A DNA stretch of 64,000 nucleotides from positions 1,550,001 through 1,614,000 of the forward strand of contig BSDZ01000078.1 of assembly GCA_030268105.1 (NCBI GenBank). Reading direction: 5' to 3'. Numbering within the stretch: the stretch's first letter is position 1; each line of letters opens with the position of its first letter. A program made the translations under genes and the position numbers. The notes beneath the pieces were generated by a model. That model did not search any database, had not been told where the DNA came from, and saw only the letters and a program-made list of their open reading frames with translations. Below, in pieces: positions 11,476 to 22,485 of the stretch. Source of the stretch: Volvox africanus (lineage: Eukaryota; Chlorophyta; Chlorophyceae; Chlamydomonadales; Volvocaceae).

Positions 11476-12299
11476 TGTTGTACCTCTCGTTCGCGTTTGC
11501 TCATGAGTATCTGCGCGTCTGGAGACTATCGACACCGATGCGCGAGCACTTGCAAGTACAGCAAGGCAAGCAAGAGCAAACAGAGACAGCGGAAGACTTC
11601 AAGACGAAGAGAGATATAACTTACGGTCTTACAGATCGGAATGATGCAATGGACGAAATTGCCGTCAGCGCCGGAAGCAAGCAATCATCACGCGGCGGTG
11701 ATTAGCGAAGTTCAGGCTTAGCTCGGGCTAAGTAGAGTATCGTATAGTAATAGTAATGTAGAACACACAAGTGTTCTCCGGTATCGAATGTCTTGTCTAG
11801 CTTAGCCGTCCTCGCATCTGTTATACTCGCAGCATCGCAGTGCCGTACGATTCACATTAGGAGGCCGATCCTAGATGTGACAATCCTACTGCGTATAGGC
11901 GATGTCTACGCATAACAACGTATAAGCCTTTCCGGCATTCGCATGATGCAAGGGTCCGGATAACGATATCCGGTTGCAGGGCATGCATCACGACAAGTGC
12001 GGCGCTCTCAACGTGTGCTTTAATGAAGTAATATTATATCAGATAATATTACTTATCGTTTCATAGCACGAGCATAATGCGCACTTCAATGATTCGCTCA
12101 TTCATGCATGCTAGGCGGATTTGCCATGATGCAATGTCGCGATGGATAATGACAACATGCCAGATGCATATATAAATATATGCGAATACATTTATATCAT
12201 GCAGATTCATTCATATGTAATGCGTTCATCACAAAAGCACTTCGCCTCGTAGGATCGCGTCGACCTACGCGTCGGCGGGAAATGAACCGTAGCACAACA
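11476..12299 (-). repeat. LTR-B, 3' LTR of a minus-strand Gyp-B
   Basis: 824 bp, with ends TGTTGT...ACAACA on the minus strand, followed inward by the PPT complement (12300-12315) and pol 3' end. The outer side abuts the last 32 bp of the tandem array. Confidence 0.9.
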
Positions 12300-12358
12300 A
12301 TTATCCCCCCTCCCGTATGCAGCGTCCTCGCTGCATCATACAGCATCGACTGCAGGGG

Positions 12359-13122
12359 TCATTGGGTTTGCGTGGCACGTTTGCGGGCTTCTTCGAGCAG
12401 GGGTTTCATGTCCTGTGAGAAGTTGCGTGCCGGTTCCCATGAGTTGTGCTCGTCGGTATACCCTGTCCACTTAACCAAGTACTCGTGTACTGTTCGCTTA
12501 CGTCGGTGTCGGCCCACACGACGCGCGCGATAATCTAACACCCGCTCCACATCGTAAAACTTCTGTTTACCAGCGATCCAGGTCTCGGGAACTGGTTCGA
12601 TCGCTGCGGGGGCGTTAGCAGGCTCAGGGACGGGTTCCGTACTACGATACAGACGAACAAGCGATACGTGAAACGTGGGGTGAATGGTCAAACTGATATG
12701 AATCAGTGGGCAATGCAAGCTCCACAGCCACATTCCCAACCATGCGCACGACAGGATACGGACCAATCCAGCGGGGTAAGAGTTTTCGGGATCCGTCGGC
12801 CAAGGAACGCAAGTTCTTGGTACTTAGCAACACGAGTTGCCCCTCCGAAAACGTCACATCCTGCTTGGATTTGTTATAGTATTCCGTCGTTCGTTGCTGC
12901 GCCGCATCCAAACACAACTTTGCGTCTGTGATTCGGGACATAAAAGACTTGGCAAAAAGATTAGCAGCAGGCACGTTCACTTCCAACTCACGCCACAAGG
13001 GTAGCGCGGGATGAAACCCGTAGTTAAGAAAGAATGGACTTTTGCCTGTGGAGCGGTTAACAGCGTTGTTAAGCGCGAATTCTGCCGCAGTCAAATACGT
13101 ATCCCAAACGAGTGGTGTGCGA
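12359..13122 (-). pseudogene. pol: Gyp-B pol 3' part: integrase C-terminus and chromodomain
   Basis: Minus-strand fragment ending at the TGA of 12359-12361. It keeps the integrase region after the catalytic Glu (FALNNAVNRSTGKSPFFLNYGF), the C-terminal domain and a chromodomain (YLVKWTGYTDEHNSWEP). A small insertion near 12690-12705 breaks the frame between the integrase C-terminal domain and chromodomain. Upstream homology stops at about 13122, where antisense leader sequence begins. Confidence 0.85.
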
Positions 13123-13279
13123 TGTTGTGCAATTAAACAATTACAAACCGGAAGCGGCGGCGTCCAAAACGGCGCGGCCTAGGTCTTCGGCAAAAGTATC
13201 TAGCGGTCCTCATGGTTCGTCGCTGGAACTCGCCATAGAAAGAACCTACTTCCGATTAGGCAGAGAGAGACAGTTAGGT
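13123..13279 (-). pseudogene. Gyp-B leader piece with first exon of the upstream ORF
   Basis: On the minus strand this is the Gyp-B leader: ATG at 13236-13234, MASSSDEP, then a TGA where other copies read CGA, then the rest of exon 1 to the GTTTGT donor. The 5' flank matches the stretch after the PBS in other copies. It is a stray fragment between two pol pieces of other origin. Confidence 0.7.
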
Positions 13280-13282
13280 AGA

Positions 13283-13638
13283 ATAAGTGGCCAGGAACCT
13301 CCTACTCGGTTGACGTTTGGTATGAGGCTCCTGATGAGGGTTCCGTAAGTTCCGAACCCGCCCTAAGTGCACTGAAGTTATCTGCTGGGCAATCGCTCAT
13401 AGATAACTGTGTCCCAGTGATTCAGATCGGTCTAAATGGCCGTACCCTGAAGGCACTCGTTGACACCGGTGCCAGCGACGACTTCATCTCTGCCGCAGAG
13501 GTGAATGCGCTGGGGTTGACCCCAGAGTTGTCTGATTGTCCACAGGTTACCCTTGCTGACGGGGGTAAGCATCCCATCGTGGGCAGGATCACCCTTAGCC
13601 TATCGTTAGGCCCTTTGCGTGTTGTGACCCGGCCGTAC
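13283..13638 (+). pseudogene. pol: Gyp-B pol fragment: retropepsin
   Basis: Plus-strand piece running from the VDVWYEAP-like end of the methyltransferase-like domain through retropepsin (DTGASDDFIS at about 13460-13490) to SIGPLRVV-like sequence. It is cut at both ends and flanked by antisense pieces of other elements. Confidence 0.8.
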
Positions 13639-15290
13639 TCATCCTCGTCAGATTTGTAAGCGGGGACGCAATAATGGAATATTTATTAATAAACTTACGG
13701 AAGTAGTTAGTAAAGCCTAAGAACTGGTGTAGCTCGGTGAGGTTCTGAGGTGCGGGCCATTTGCGAACCACAGCTACCTTCCGTGGGTCCATTCTTACCC
13801 CAGTGGCCGACACGATGTGGCCTAAATACTCCACCTGAGGCTGCGCCCAAGAACATTTGGCGCGTTCAGCAAACAATTGCTCCCGCTTCATCACCTCAAG
13901 CACAAGCTCGAGATGCTTCAGATGCTCATTGACGCGCGGCAAAGGGTAGCGATTTTTAATCATGGTCGCATTCAAGCCCCAATAATCAATGCACATACGT
14001 AACGTCCCATCCTTCTTACCGACAAACAATATCAGTGGGGAATATGGTGATGTGCTGGGCCGAACCATACCCTTTGCGAGCAGATCCCCCACTTGCCACT
14101 TCATCCGCTCAACTTTAGCGGGCTTAACCTGTACATAGGTTGTGAAACGGGTTGTGCTCAGGCACAAGAGGGATCGTATGGTCAGCAGGTAACATAGGTG
14201 GGAGCCCCAGGATGACAAATGCATCGGTATAATTTGGCAATAGGGGGGCTGCGACCTCAGAATCTTTCACAAGAGACTGTGCGGTGGTAGCAATCGTTTG
14301 CACCCAAGGCCTCACAAGCAATTCATGGGCGCCTTCCCTTATCATTTGATAGGCTTCTTTTGCACCCTTCAAGCTTGGGTTCTACAGCGAAATTAACCAT
14401 AGGCTCCGCAACAGTTCCGCCCTCCTCTGGAGTGACATCTTGGTACGACAGACAAGGTACCTTAGGCCATAGGTTCCCTTTTGCACAATGGCCAATTGTG
14501 CTGGACTCCATATCTATGCGTGTGCGGTACTGCAGAGCAGCTCTACTCGTCATTATGTCGCGACACCCAATGTCCATGTAGTGCTGTCTCCGAGAGACCT
14601 TGTTGCACTCATTGGGCCCTAACACGCAGAGGGCCTATCGATAGGCTTAGGGTGATTCTGCCCACGATGGGATGCTTACCCTCATCAACGAGGTTAACCT
14701 GTCACAATCAGACGACTGTGGGGCCGACCCCAACACATTCACCTTCTTTGCCGAGATGAAGTCGTCACTGGCACTGGTATCCTCAAGTGCCTTCATCATT
14801 CGACCAGCAAGGCCGACTTCAATAACAGAAACACAATAACCTGTTGGAGTTGACTCCACAGATAACAAAAGTAATCCCAGGGCGGGTTCAAAGGTAACAA
14901 AACCCGCCACAGGAGCTTCATACCAGACATCAAAGGCATAGGGCAACTCTGGCAACAGAACTGGGGATCCCGCCACGTCCACCCCATCAACCAATACAGT
15001 GCCTGACTTGAATCGAAGGACATGTTGCATACCATTTAACAAAGCGGTAGCCCTATGCTGGCTGTGAAATGGTAGCAACAAACATGTGGTAGTGTCCGGG
15101 CATTGATGTCTACGTCTCCTGTACCTGACCAGCTGTTCGAACAGCTCGCTTTGAAATGAGGGGATGAACAAAACGATGCGTTCTCAAGGACTAAGAGCAA
15201 CGATGCTTCACAGATGGACGTACGAATGACCACCGACCCTACATTTGTTCAGCTGTCCCGGATGGAGTCAACTCCGCACCAATCCAGGCA
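13639..15290 (-). pseudogene. pol: Gyp-D pol, heavily decayed
   Basis: Minus-strand Gyp-D pol. From about 15290 down it has the pol start just after the gag/pol junction, the methyltransferase-like domain (FIPS replacing the NPPY position, ending DVWYEAP), retropepsin with DTSASDDFIS in place of DTGASDDFIS, the linker, and RT to about 13639. An internal deletion in RT joins NRYPLPRV directly to [13 protein letters not shown] and so removes YLDD. Several frameshifts. Its junction end is cut by LTR-A at 15291. Nearest relative here is the plus-strand Gyp-D at 42401-46142. Confidence 0.8.
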
Positions 15291-16105
15291 TGTTGTACGC
15301 CGGTTCGATCACCGTTCACAACAAAATAGGCCGCAATACATTCGAGCATTATGAAGCATAATATAACCATATTAGCATGATACACGCGAGTATATCTAGC
15401 TAATCAGGCATGTCGCATTATCATCCATGACATCGCGCTGTTGGTCAACATGTTTGACTCGAAGCTGATAATTAACGCGCAATCTATCTGTTGGCATAAT
15501 ATCCCACGAAATAATACTTTAAATATTATTACCTCATCCGTGTCATAAACCATACGCGTATGCGAGAATGCGATGATCGCGATGGTTGGGTCGGCAACCG
15601 AATATTGATATTCGGACCTTCGCATATTGCATGCGTTGCATCCATTAATATCACGGATTACGCAGTATTTAGAACAGTGCTACGAAGGTACTCACACTTG
15701 AGATCGGAATCCAGTGAGACCTGTACTGCACATCGCTATCGCGACGTGATAGGTGCGAGGACGGCCGCCTAGAGACCGAAGTCGGCTCGACACTACTTTG
15801 GATTAAGTACCCGTGTTCTTAACACAATCTTATTCGTGTACATACGTTTTATACATTTATATTCGGCCTGAGCTATTCCAGCATCTCATCTTCAGCCGGA
15901 TGATGAACATTGCCTGCGGGGTCTGACGGCCACCTACCGATTTGTAAATGAGGACCATTGTAAGTTGAATCTTTCCTTATTGTAGAGTCTTCCGCTGTCA
16001 CTTTGCTCGCATTGGATCGCCTTGCTGTTCGTAAGCTTGGTGTGCACTTAGCTAACATCCAGACATGCAGATTCAGTGCATGGTTGAAGAAGGAAGGATA
16101 CAACA
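15291..16105 (+). repeat. LTR-A, 5' LTR of the split Gyp-A element
   Basis: 815 bp, TGTTGTACGCCGG...GATACAACA. It is followed by PBS, leader and gag in the same orientation, so it is the 5' LTR. It carries LTR-A's palindromes, including an AT-rich one related to that at 46419 and CCGAATATTGATATTCGG. Confidence 0.9.
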
Positions 16106-16120
16106 AATTTGGTATCGAGA
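16106..16120 (+). promoter_or_regulatory. Primer-binding site (Gyp-A)
   Basis: AATTTGGTATCGAGA follows the LTR end directly. TGGTATC is shared with the common initiator-Met-type PBS (TGGTATCAGAGC), but the next bases differ, so the primer tRNA is uncertain. Gyp-B copies have TTGGTATCGAGAC at the same place. Confidence 0.65.
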
Positions 16121-16164
16121 GTCACGACTGCCTCATTGTCCCTCATCGGAAGTAGGTTCTCGCG

Positions 16165-16551
16165 ATGGCGAGTGACGACGACACTCGCCGCAGCCCTTTA
16201 GACACCTTCGCTGAGGATCCTGGCCGTGCTGTCCTGGACGCCGCCACTTTCGGTTTGTAATCCTAGACATCTGTTAATAACTAGTTGCTGCATTCTCGTT
16301 GCGAGCTTGCACTGTGAGTCGCAGGCGAACGTACGCCAACGCTGAACGCGGTGTTGGCTGGACAGCACTTAAACACGGAACAGATCAAGGCCTTGATACA
16401 GAAAACTACTGAGATCAAAGACGGCCTTACGGATTACATCGCTTTTCTTCTCGGCTTACTCGGGAGTTCTGTCGGTACGCGAGTAGTCGAAAATTCTTCT
16501 TGTGTTGATTTGTTCACAGGTCTTTTAGTAAATTCCTGTTCATTAATATAA
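16165..16551 (+). CDS. Two-exon ORF upstream of Gyp-A gag (predicted)
   Basis: Exon 1 (16165-16252) starts MASDDDTRRSPLDTFAEDPG; exon 2 (16325 to the stop at 16549-16551) holds LNAVLAGQHLNTEQIKALI and FLLGLLGSSVG. A 72-bp gap between them has a GTTTGT donor and TCGCAG acceptor and splits a Gly codon in the same phase as in Gyp-B copies. The protein pattern is kept between A and B although the DNA differs, which points to coding function. Without splicing exon 1 ends at TAA 16258-16260. No known family recognised. It could be a separate small protein or an alternative Gag N-terminus. Confidence 0.5.
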
Positions 16552-16562
16552 GTTCGTGCTCC

Positions 16563-16774
16563 ATGTTGGGACGCGAAGATAGCTCCTATCTGGGCACCGC
16601 AAGTCAGCCTGACGGCGGTCTCACCGCTAGAACTGCTTTCATTGATCCCGATACCGTCGGGACTCGTCTTATGCCAGATCCAATTGTCCTCCAGACCCCT
16701 TCACACTTGATTGTACCACTGTCGGCAGCGGCTACAACGAGTGAAGGAGCTGGAGTGCAACGGGCTCCGGTAAC
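16563..16774 (+). pseudogene. gag: Gyp-A gag, 5' part (split by CACTA insertion)
   Basis: Starts MLGREDSSYLGTASQPDGGL and runs to the CACTA insertion. The last three bases AAC (16772-16774) are the left copy of the target duplication; gag resumes at 26969. Apart from the insertion the junction restores the Gag sequence seen in other Gyp-A copies. Confidence 0.85.
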
Positions 16775-16789
16775 CACTATAACAAGGAA

Positions 16790-17300
16790 TTCATGCGTTA
16801 GCTCGTGTTAGCTCGCGTTAGGCTCGCGTTAGGGACCCCTAACACAAGCCTAACGCAAGATTAACGTGAACTAATGCGAGCTAACACAAAGCCTAACGCA
16901 AATCAAACGCATTGCGTTATTGTTTGCGTATCGCTAACGCAATCCTAACGCACCTAACGCAATCGCAAATAAACTTTTTTGGGAGGGAACGAAAATGTTT
17001 GCGTTTACTTTGCGTTAGCTAACGCAACCTAACGCAAACTTACGCAATGTCAAACGCACCCACATAGATTCTAAGGTGTGCGTTAGGCCTAACACAACGC
17101 AAGCGTTAGAGACCCATACGCAAGCAAAAATACATAGCGTGCATGGAAGTTAACGCACTTAAAGTTCTCTAACGCACAATATACGCACGCCTAACGCGCA
17201 TTAATGCGCATTAACGCATGCTTGCGTATGCTGCGAATAATGCGTACACAGGTAGCAGTTGTGGGTTGCGTAAAAGTTTTAAACGCATGTAACTAACATA
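16790..17300. repeat. Left subterminal repeat array of CACTA
   Basis: More than fifteen copies of TAACGCA, TGCGTTA or one-base variants in both orientations. In known CACTA elements such arrays bind the TnpA-type protein; the role here is inferred from position and density. Confidence 0.85.
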
Positions 17301-17842
17301 TTCGCACGCTTTCACAAGGTCTTACGTGTGCGATAGCAACATTCGCGCCACTTTTGCTTTGCATACGAGGCAGCCTCGCATTCTTGCTCACTGTAACTAC
17401 TTTTGGTCGTTCTCGTTATTTCTTTACTGTTTCAGTTATCGTTCCTGTTATTGTTTGCTGTTTTGCCAACCCGCTGCAGAATTATTTTTTGTGTACCGAT
17501 ACTATCCTGTCGTAATGTACGTAGCTGTTATGAAGAATATCAATAGGATTTCAGTTTTGATAGATGAAAATATTCCAGGAAATAATTTACAGCTCAATAT
17601 TCGGGAAGCATCCAGGTAAGCAGCCATTGGTGAGTACGCATTAATTCAACGAAACAATCAAATTTCTACACATCCAATCCTGCCAATCAAATTCTGTTTA
17701 TGAGTTCAATAATCATTTGTACCATGCACCAATCATTTCAATCATCATTAGGTACATACATCCTAACTTCATCTGCCACCGCACATTTAGCAGCCCGCTC
17801 TAATATAAGCTTAGAAACAAACATGTTAGATGTTAGTTCTAT
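17301..17842. other. CACTA interior without recognised gene
   Basis: AT-rich sequence between the left array and the 3' end of the minus-strand gene. A 97-codon plus-strand frame (17326-17619) is rich in Cys, Phe and Tyr and has no recognisable domain; I do not call it a gene. Confidence 0.5.
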
Positions 17843-20800
17843 CTAATCGTCTTCTATTTCACTATCTTCGTTGTCATCGTCCTCTTGCGCACTGGTGGCA
17901 TCATCCTGCTCGTCCTCACTCTTCTCGTCCTTGCTCACCTCCTCCTCAAGCAACTCCTGAAAAGTTCAGAAAAGGAAAATTAGATATTATTTACATGCAT
18001 AAGTACAAAGGTAAATTAAGCCGACACGACCCAGCAATTATCAATTTCGGTTACGATATCTTTAATCATGCCTAGGATGGGCAGTGCTTCTAGGTACTAT
18101 GTACGTGGACACTTTGTTACCTGTTTCTTCTTACTCCCTGAGCTCCCACGTTGACGTCGTGCCCGTGTACATCGCACATCTTCCGAAGCACTCCTGACCT
18201 TTACCAGTCGAAACAACAGATATTAGAATATTACATTCATACAAGCAGGAAATTAAGACAACAAGCTGAACTCAGGAAATTTACCTTCTTTCGCCGGTGG
18301 TCGTAACTGTCATTATTGTCGTCACCGTCCTTAGACTTGTCTTCCACCGGCACCTGCTGGTCCAAAACACGTTAAGGGACTAGATAGTGATAATAAATAT
18401 TATTAAAAAGTAATTAATGTCGGGCCTCAATATAATGTACCTTTCTTTTGATGCCCGTGCTTGTCCGTCTCACTTTCGTGGATGGCCGCACATCGTCATT
18501 GTTCGTTACCTTCAAGGGCCACCATTAACATACATATATGATTTTAGAAATGATAAGCTTACATTTTTTATTTAAAAAGAGAAAAACAAATCGACATATA
18601 CCACATCAAACCACAAAGCACGCAGCAAATTAAAAGAATAGAACGAAACATAAAATTACAACTCACTAAAACGGGAAGACAGGATGAATGGGCTGTACCT
18701 TTTTCGCTGCCGCCTTGCTTGAGTTTGTAGCATTCCTGCTGGAGTTCCTTGCCTTGCTTGAGTTTGTAGCATTCCTGCTGGAGTTCCTTGCCTTAGAGGG
18801 CTCTGAACTCTTTGCCTACATGAAAATGAAGTATGTTTGAGGAATATAGGAACAATTACATAAAAGACAAAAAGGAGAAAACAGGTTAAAGGACATTAAT
18901 GACCTGTACATCCCTGTACATGCAATCAGTAATGTACATCACCCATCCTGCAATAACCTTGCTAAGCGCGCCTGGAAATTTGCACACCCCTTCATCCACT
19001 CTCTTTACCACTATTATTTGGACTAACCTGTCGGCGTCTAGCGGCCTTGATCTCCTTCTCCTTCTGATGTATGCGAGCTGCATTGGCAGCCAGCACCATC
19101 ATCAATGCATCTTCACCATGTGCGGGCTGCTTTTGGCGTTGGCTAGTGCGCCCATCCTGAGTTCCTGGCGGCTCGTCATTTCGGCCGCTTTTCTGCGGTT
19201 TGGTAGCAATTAAGCATTTCGTAAATGAGGAAATAAAGGCATGAAAAAATTGTTATTGTTTTACTAGCTAAAATAAAAAACAAATGTTATGCATGAACTG
19301 TGATGTACTTTCTGCAAACATACTAAGAAGTACGTACTATTATGGTGGCGAAGCAGCAGCAATAATTAAAGTGAACACATGCATAATCACATCTTACCGT
19401 AGTGCCTTTTGGCAACTCCAGTGCACCAAGGCCTGGTGTATGCTGAGCTGTTCCACCAGCTCCAACCGGCACTGGAGTGGCTGGTACGGTGAAGGATGTC
19501 TTACTGCTTTCAAGCTGCTTCCGCTGCACAAGTGCATTAATAAGCTCCTGCTGCCGATCTGTCACATTAAAATCCTCCATCGCAATGCGGCGCTCACTGG
19601 GACCCGCATCTGGGTTATCTGGCTGAGCGTACTTGAAGCTCCTCCAGGCTGCCCGAGACTCCTTGTTCCATAGCTTCTTCCATGGCTTCTTCTCAAGGTC
19701 CTCTACATAAAAATAATGCGAAGACGAACATGAACGCCAGATGCCATAATACACATCATTGTCAAAAACTTTCGTAATCCAGTACATAGCGTAAGCGGCA
19801 TGCATTTCCTTTGTCGTAAAACAAATCTTTGGCCCACGTTTACCCCAAATTCCATTTTTCAAAATATATAGAAAGGAATTTTTTTATCAATCAACCTGAT
19901 CAAAAAATGTTGTAAAACAAGTATATGGATGACAGTAGCAGTACGAGCTCACAAACCTGGCTTGCAGGCAAGTTCCTCCTTGTGGGTGGCCTTCACCTTT
20001 TCATACCTTGCACGTTGGGCATTGTAATCCGTTGCGTATCTACAAAATACATGGGATGCACCGAATGAAAGTGCTTACTTATGATGCTGTGCATGCTTCA
20101 TTCTATTGTTGTCTGTCCCCACTGAAAGTAAGCTAGTGATATGGATGGCATGTATGATTACCACAAACAAGATAATCACTAGAAGCATGACATTAGGAAA
20201 ATAAACATGTACGTACTTTTGCCATTTCTTCTTGAAGCAGTCAACCGTAACTCTTGGGTGTAAGTCAGCCACTTGTGCAAAGCCAGCAGCAAAGCATTTA
20301 TCCCAAACGGGCTGCAGATGCGGCTCACGTTGAATATCCTTTGCAATGAGGACCCGTGGATTCTTCAGGCTGCTGTCGAGGTTGTACGGCACGTTGTCGC
20401 GGACGGCTTTGTTGATGGCGGCCTGCTCACATGACCTGTTCCGCTTTGATGGCTCACCACGATCATGATCCTTTCGTATACTGATTCTGCTTACTTCAGG
20501 GGATACCAATTGAACAGATGGATGTTTTAGGGATACGTGGATAGTTAGTTTCTTTTGAGCCTGGTTCCAAGCCTTCCCCTTGAAAGGCGCGCTAATTTCC
20601 TTCTTCAGCCACCGAGTGCAGCGGCTAAGCAGCTGCACAGGCGCCACCTGCTGGGCCACAAGCTTGCCATCCTCATCCTCTGAGTCTAAAACCTGAACTG
20701 AAACTTCACTGATTGATTTTGCGCCAGCTGCATCAGTAAGGAGCTGCTCGAAATCTACCACTGACAGATTTATCTCAGCATCAATAGCCTCTTTTCTTCA
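17843..20800 (-). CDS. Multi-exon TnpA-like/DNA-binding candidate of CACTA
   Basis: Predicted minus-strand exons (genomic): 20217 to about 20795, 19957-20039, 19398 to about 19860, 19028-19192, 18699-18815, 18441-18509, 18285-18356, 18121-18198, 17843-17956. Most have GT donors and AG acceptors, and the first junction keeps phase (KKKWQK then YATDYNAQRARYEKV). The N-terminal part has FKKKW-type aromatic and basic residues; the middle is rich in Arg/Lys/Gln; the C-terminus is very acidic and ends EIEDD. The start codon and the acceptor near 19860 are unresolved, the latter lacking an obvious AG. By position it may be the TnpA-type subterminal-repeat binder, but no domain is certain. Confidence 0.55.
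18713..18810 (-). repeat. 39-bp in-frame tandem duplication in an exon
   Basis: The exon at 18699-18815 holds two copies of a 39-bp unit encoding KARNSSRNATNSS on the minus strand. The length is a multiple of three, so the frame is kept. Confidence 0.85.
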
Positions 20801-21552
20801 TTAGGACAGCAGACCAGCAGTTTACAAACAACTGGTGAATGTGTCTCCATTCATTAATAGGTTGTACTATTGCAAATAACTTGCTCCTTCAGCAGGATAC
20901 ATACAGCTGCAGACATGAGGCATGGGCCCTACGTACTACTAAAAAGTGAAGAGTAGTGCTTTCGTACTCCGTCCAGGGTTGTGCGGCTGCCAATCAATCC
21001 CATGTAAGCAACAATGTTTCGTAACCCTGCTTTACAACATCCTTTATATGTACATTTAATGCCACCCGTGAAGCAAGCAAGAGCAACTGCTATAAAAGTT
21101 ATGCTGTGCACTAGCCTTTAAATCTTAACATATATACAAGGTGCAGCAGCAATAAAGAATGTTATTTTACAATAATATTGATGATTGCCGTCGTCCTACA
21201 TTAAAAATCTGTTTAGCTCTTCACATGCGGCTAGCTATTTGCGGCATGTAACGGTTGGTTGTCGTAAAAGCTAGTCAACGAGTTCATGAGAAACGTCATA
21301 AATTATTTTTAAGGAATGCTAATCAAGTTTCTTATTAGAAAGCTCCTGGAAGTATGATGATGAGGCTGTATCCCAGTATTTCACGTACATGCATGTATAA
21401 TGAGCTTCCTGTGCGTATGCATGTAATTTACTATTCAAGTCTATCATTCATTATTGAAAATTTACTTCAAGTGTAAATTACGCGGACATGCACGTTCCAC
21501 TTTAATATCTCGTACTTCACATGCATGAGTACTGCCTGTACCACTCCATACA
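20801..21552. other. CACTA interior between divergent genes
   Basis: AT-rich spacer between the 5' end of the minus-strand gene and the plus-strand ORFs. It probably contains promoters for both directions and perhaps a short first exon, but no specific site could be supported. Confidence 0.4.
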
Positions 21553-21960
21553 ATGGAGGAGTCGTTTCCCTTTGTCAGATTTCAGTTCTTTAAGGAAAAA
21601 CAGTCTGATCCTGCTACTTTACTGTATATTATTACATGCTCATGGCCCACCTTTTTATTTGGCTTTTTCTGTGGCATTACTTTCGGTATTGCTGTTGCCT
21701 CTTACGTTGCTCTGTATGCCCCTGTTTTAGTTGATGTATATGTTACAGAATATTTAGTGTGGATCCTCATGGGTTCTTCTGTTTTTGTTCTCATCACAGT
21801 GTTGGGCGTTACGATAGGGCGATACCGCTCAACGGTGTCATTTACACAGTCCAATCATGATGAACGAGCTCTTCAGCTTTTCGTCGTTTTCACGGACGTT
21901 GACGTTTTCTGGAAGTACGGACTCAACTGTGGGACAGCTCATGGACTTCGTCTCCAGTAA
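21553..21960 (+). CDS. Small membrane-protein-like ORF in CACTA
   Basis: 135 codons from an ATG in the CACTA interior. Residues about 33-62 and 67-88 are strongly hydrophobic (GFFCGITFGIAVASYVALYA; EYLVWILMGSSVFVLITVLG), compatible with two or three membrane segments. Core CACTA functions include no membrane protein, so it could be captured host sequence, an exon of a longer gene, or chance. No family recognised. Confidence 0.3.
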   Translation: MEESFPFVRFQFFKEKQSDPATLLYIITCSWPTFLFGFFCGITFGIAVASYVALYAPVLVDVYVTEYLVWILMGSSVFVLITVLGVTIGRYRSTVSFTQSNHDERALQLFVVFTDVDVFWKYGLNCGTAHGLRLQ

Positions 21961-22485
21961 TTCCTTATTTACATTTCAACCTGGATCAGTTTGGAGGTTG
22001 ACTTCTAGTAGAGGGGACGTGCTATCAGATCGAGATAAACATCTTGGCTTGTACGGCTTACATAACCAGTACCATGTTCAAGTTCTTGGCCGCCTCCGTG
22101 GAGGCAGTGGAAGGCTTCCGAACAAGCGCCCAGCCTCATCCAAAAGGGATAACATATCAGGTGCGCACGGATGACGTATGTTCATATAGATTTTTAAGGG
22201 ATATATTTATTTGGAACATCCATTGTGCACCCATCTCGTACCAGCCACCCACTCATCCTGTCAATAATTTTAAATCAAAGTACAGTTATTCATACTAGCC
22301 CGGGCTTTGGTGTGATGAGCCAGGCACTGTGGTTTGTTTGGATGGGTCCAATGAAACCCTTCCAATTGCCATCCACCGTGGCCATGCATGTATGCACGGA
22401 AAAAATTAAAATATCCCTCACCCCAAATTGGCATGCAAGCTACATCTACGTATCTCCTTACTTGCATGACAGCATGATTAAATGA
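21961..22485. other. CACTA interior, possible transposase 5' exon
   Basis: Holds a short frame (about 22074-22174) with FLAASVEAVEGFRTSAQPHP that ends at a GT. It could be an exon upstream of the transposase, but no matching acceptor was confirmed. The remainder shows no gene. Confidence 0.35.

Noticed and set aside
17326..17619. 97-codon plus-strand frame near the left CACTA end
   Set aside because: No splice support, no domain, and biased low-complexity composition next to the repeat array.
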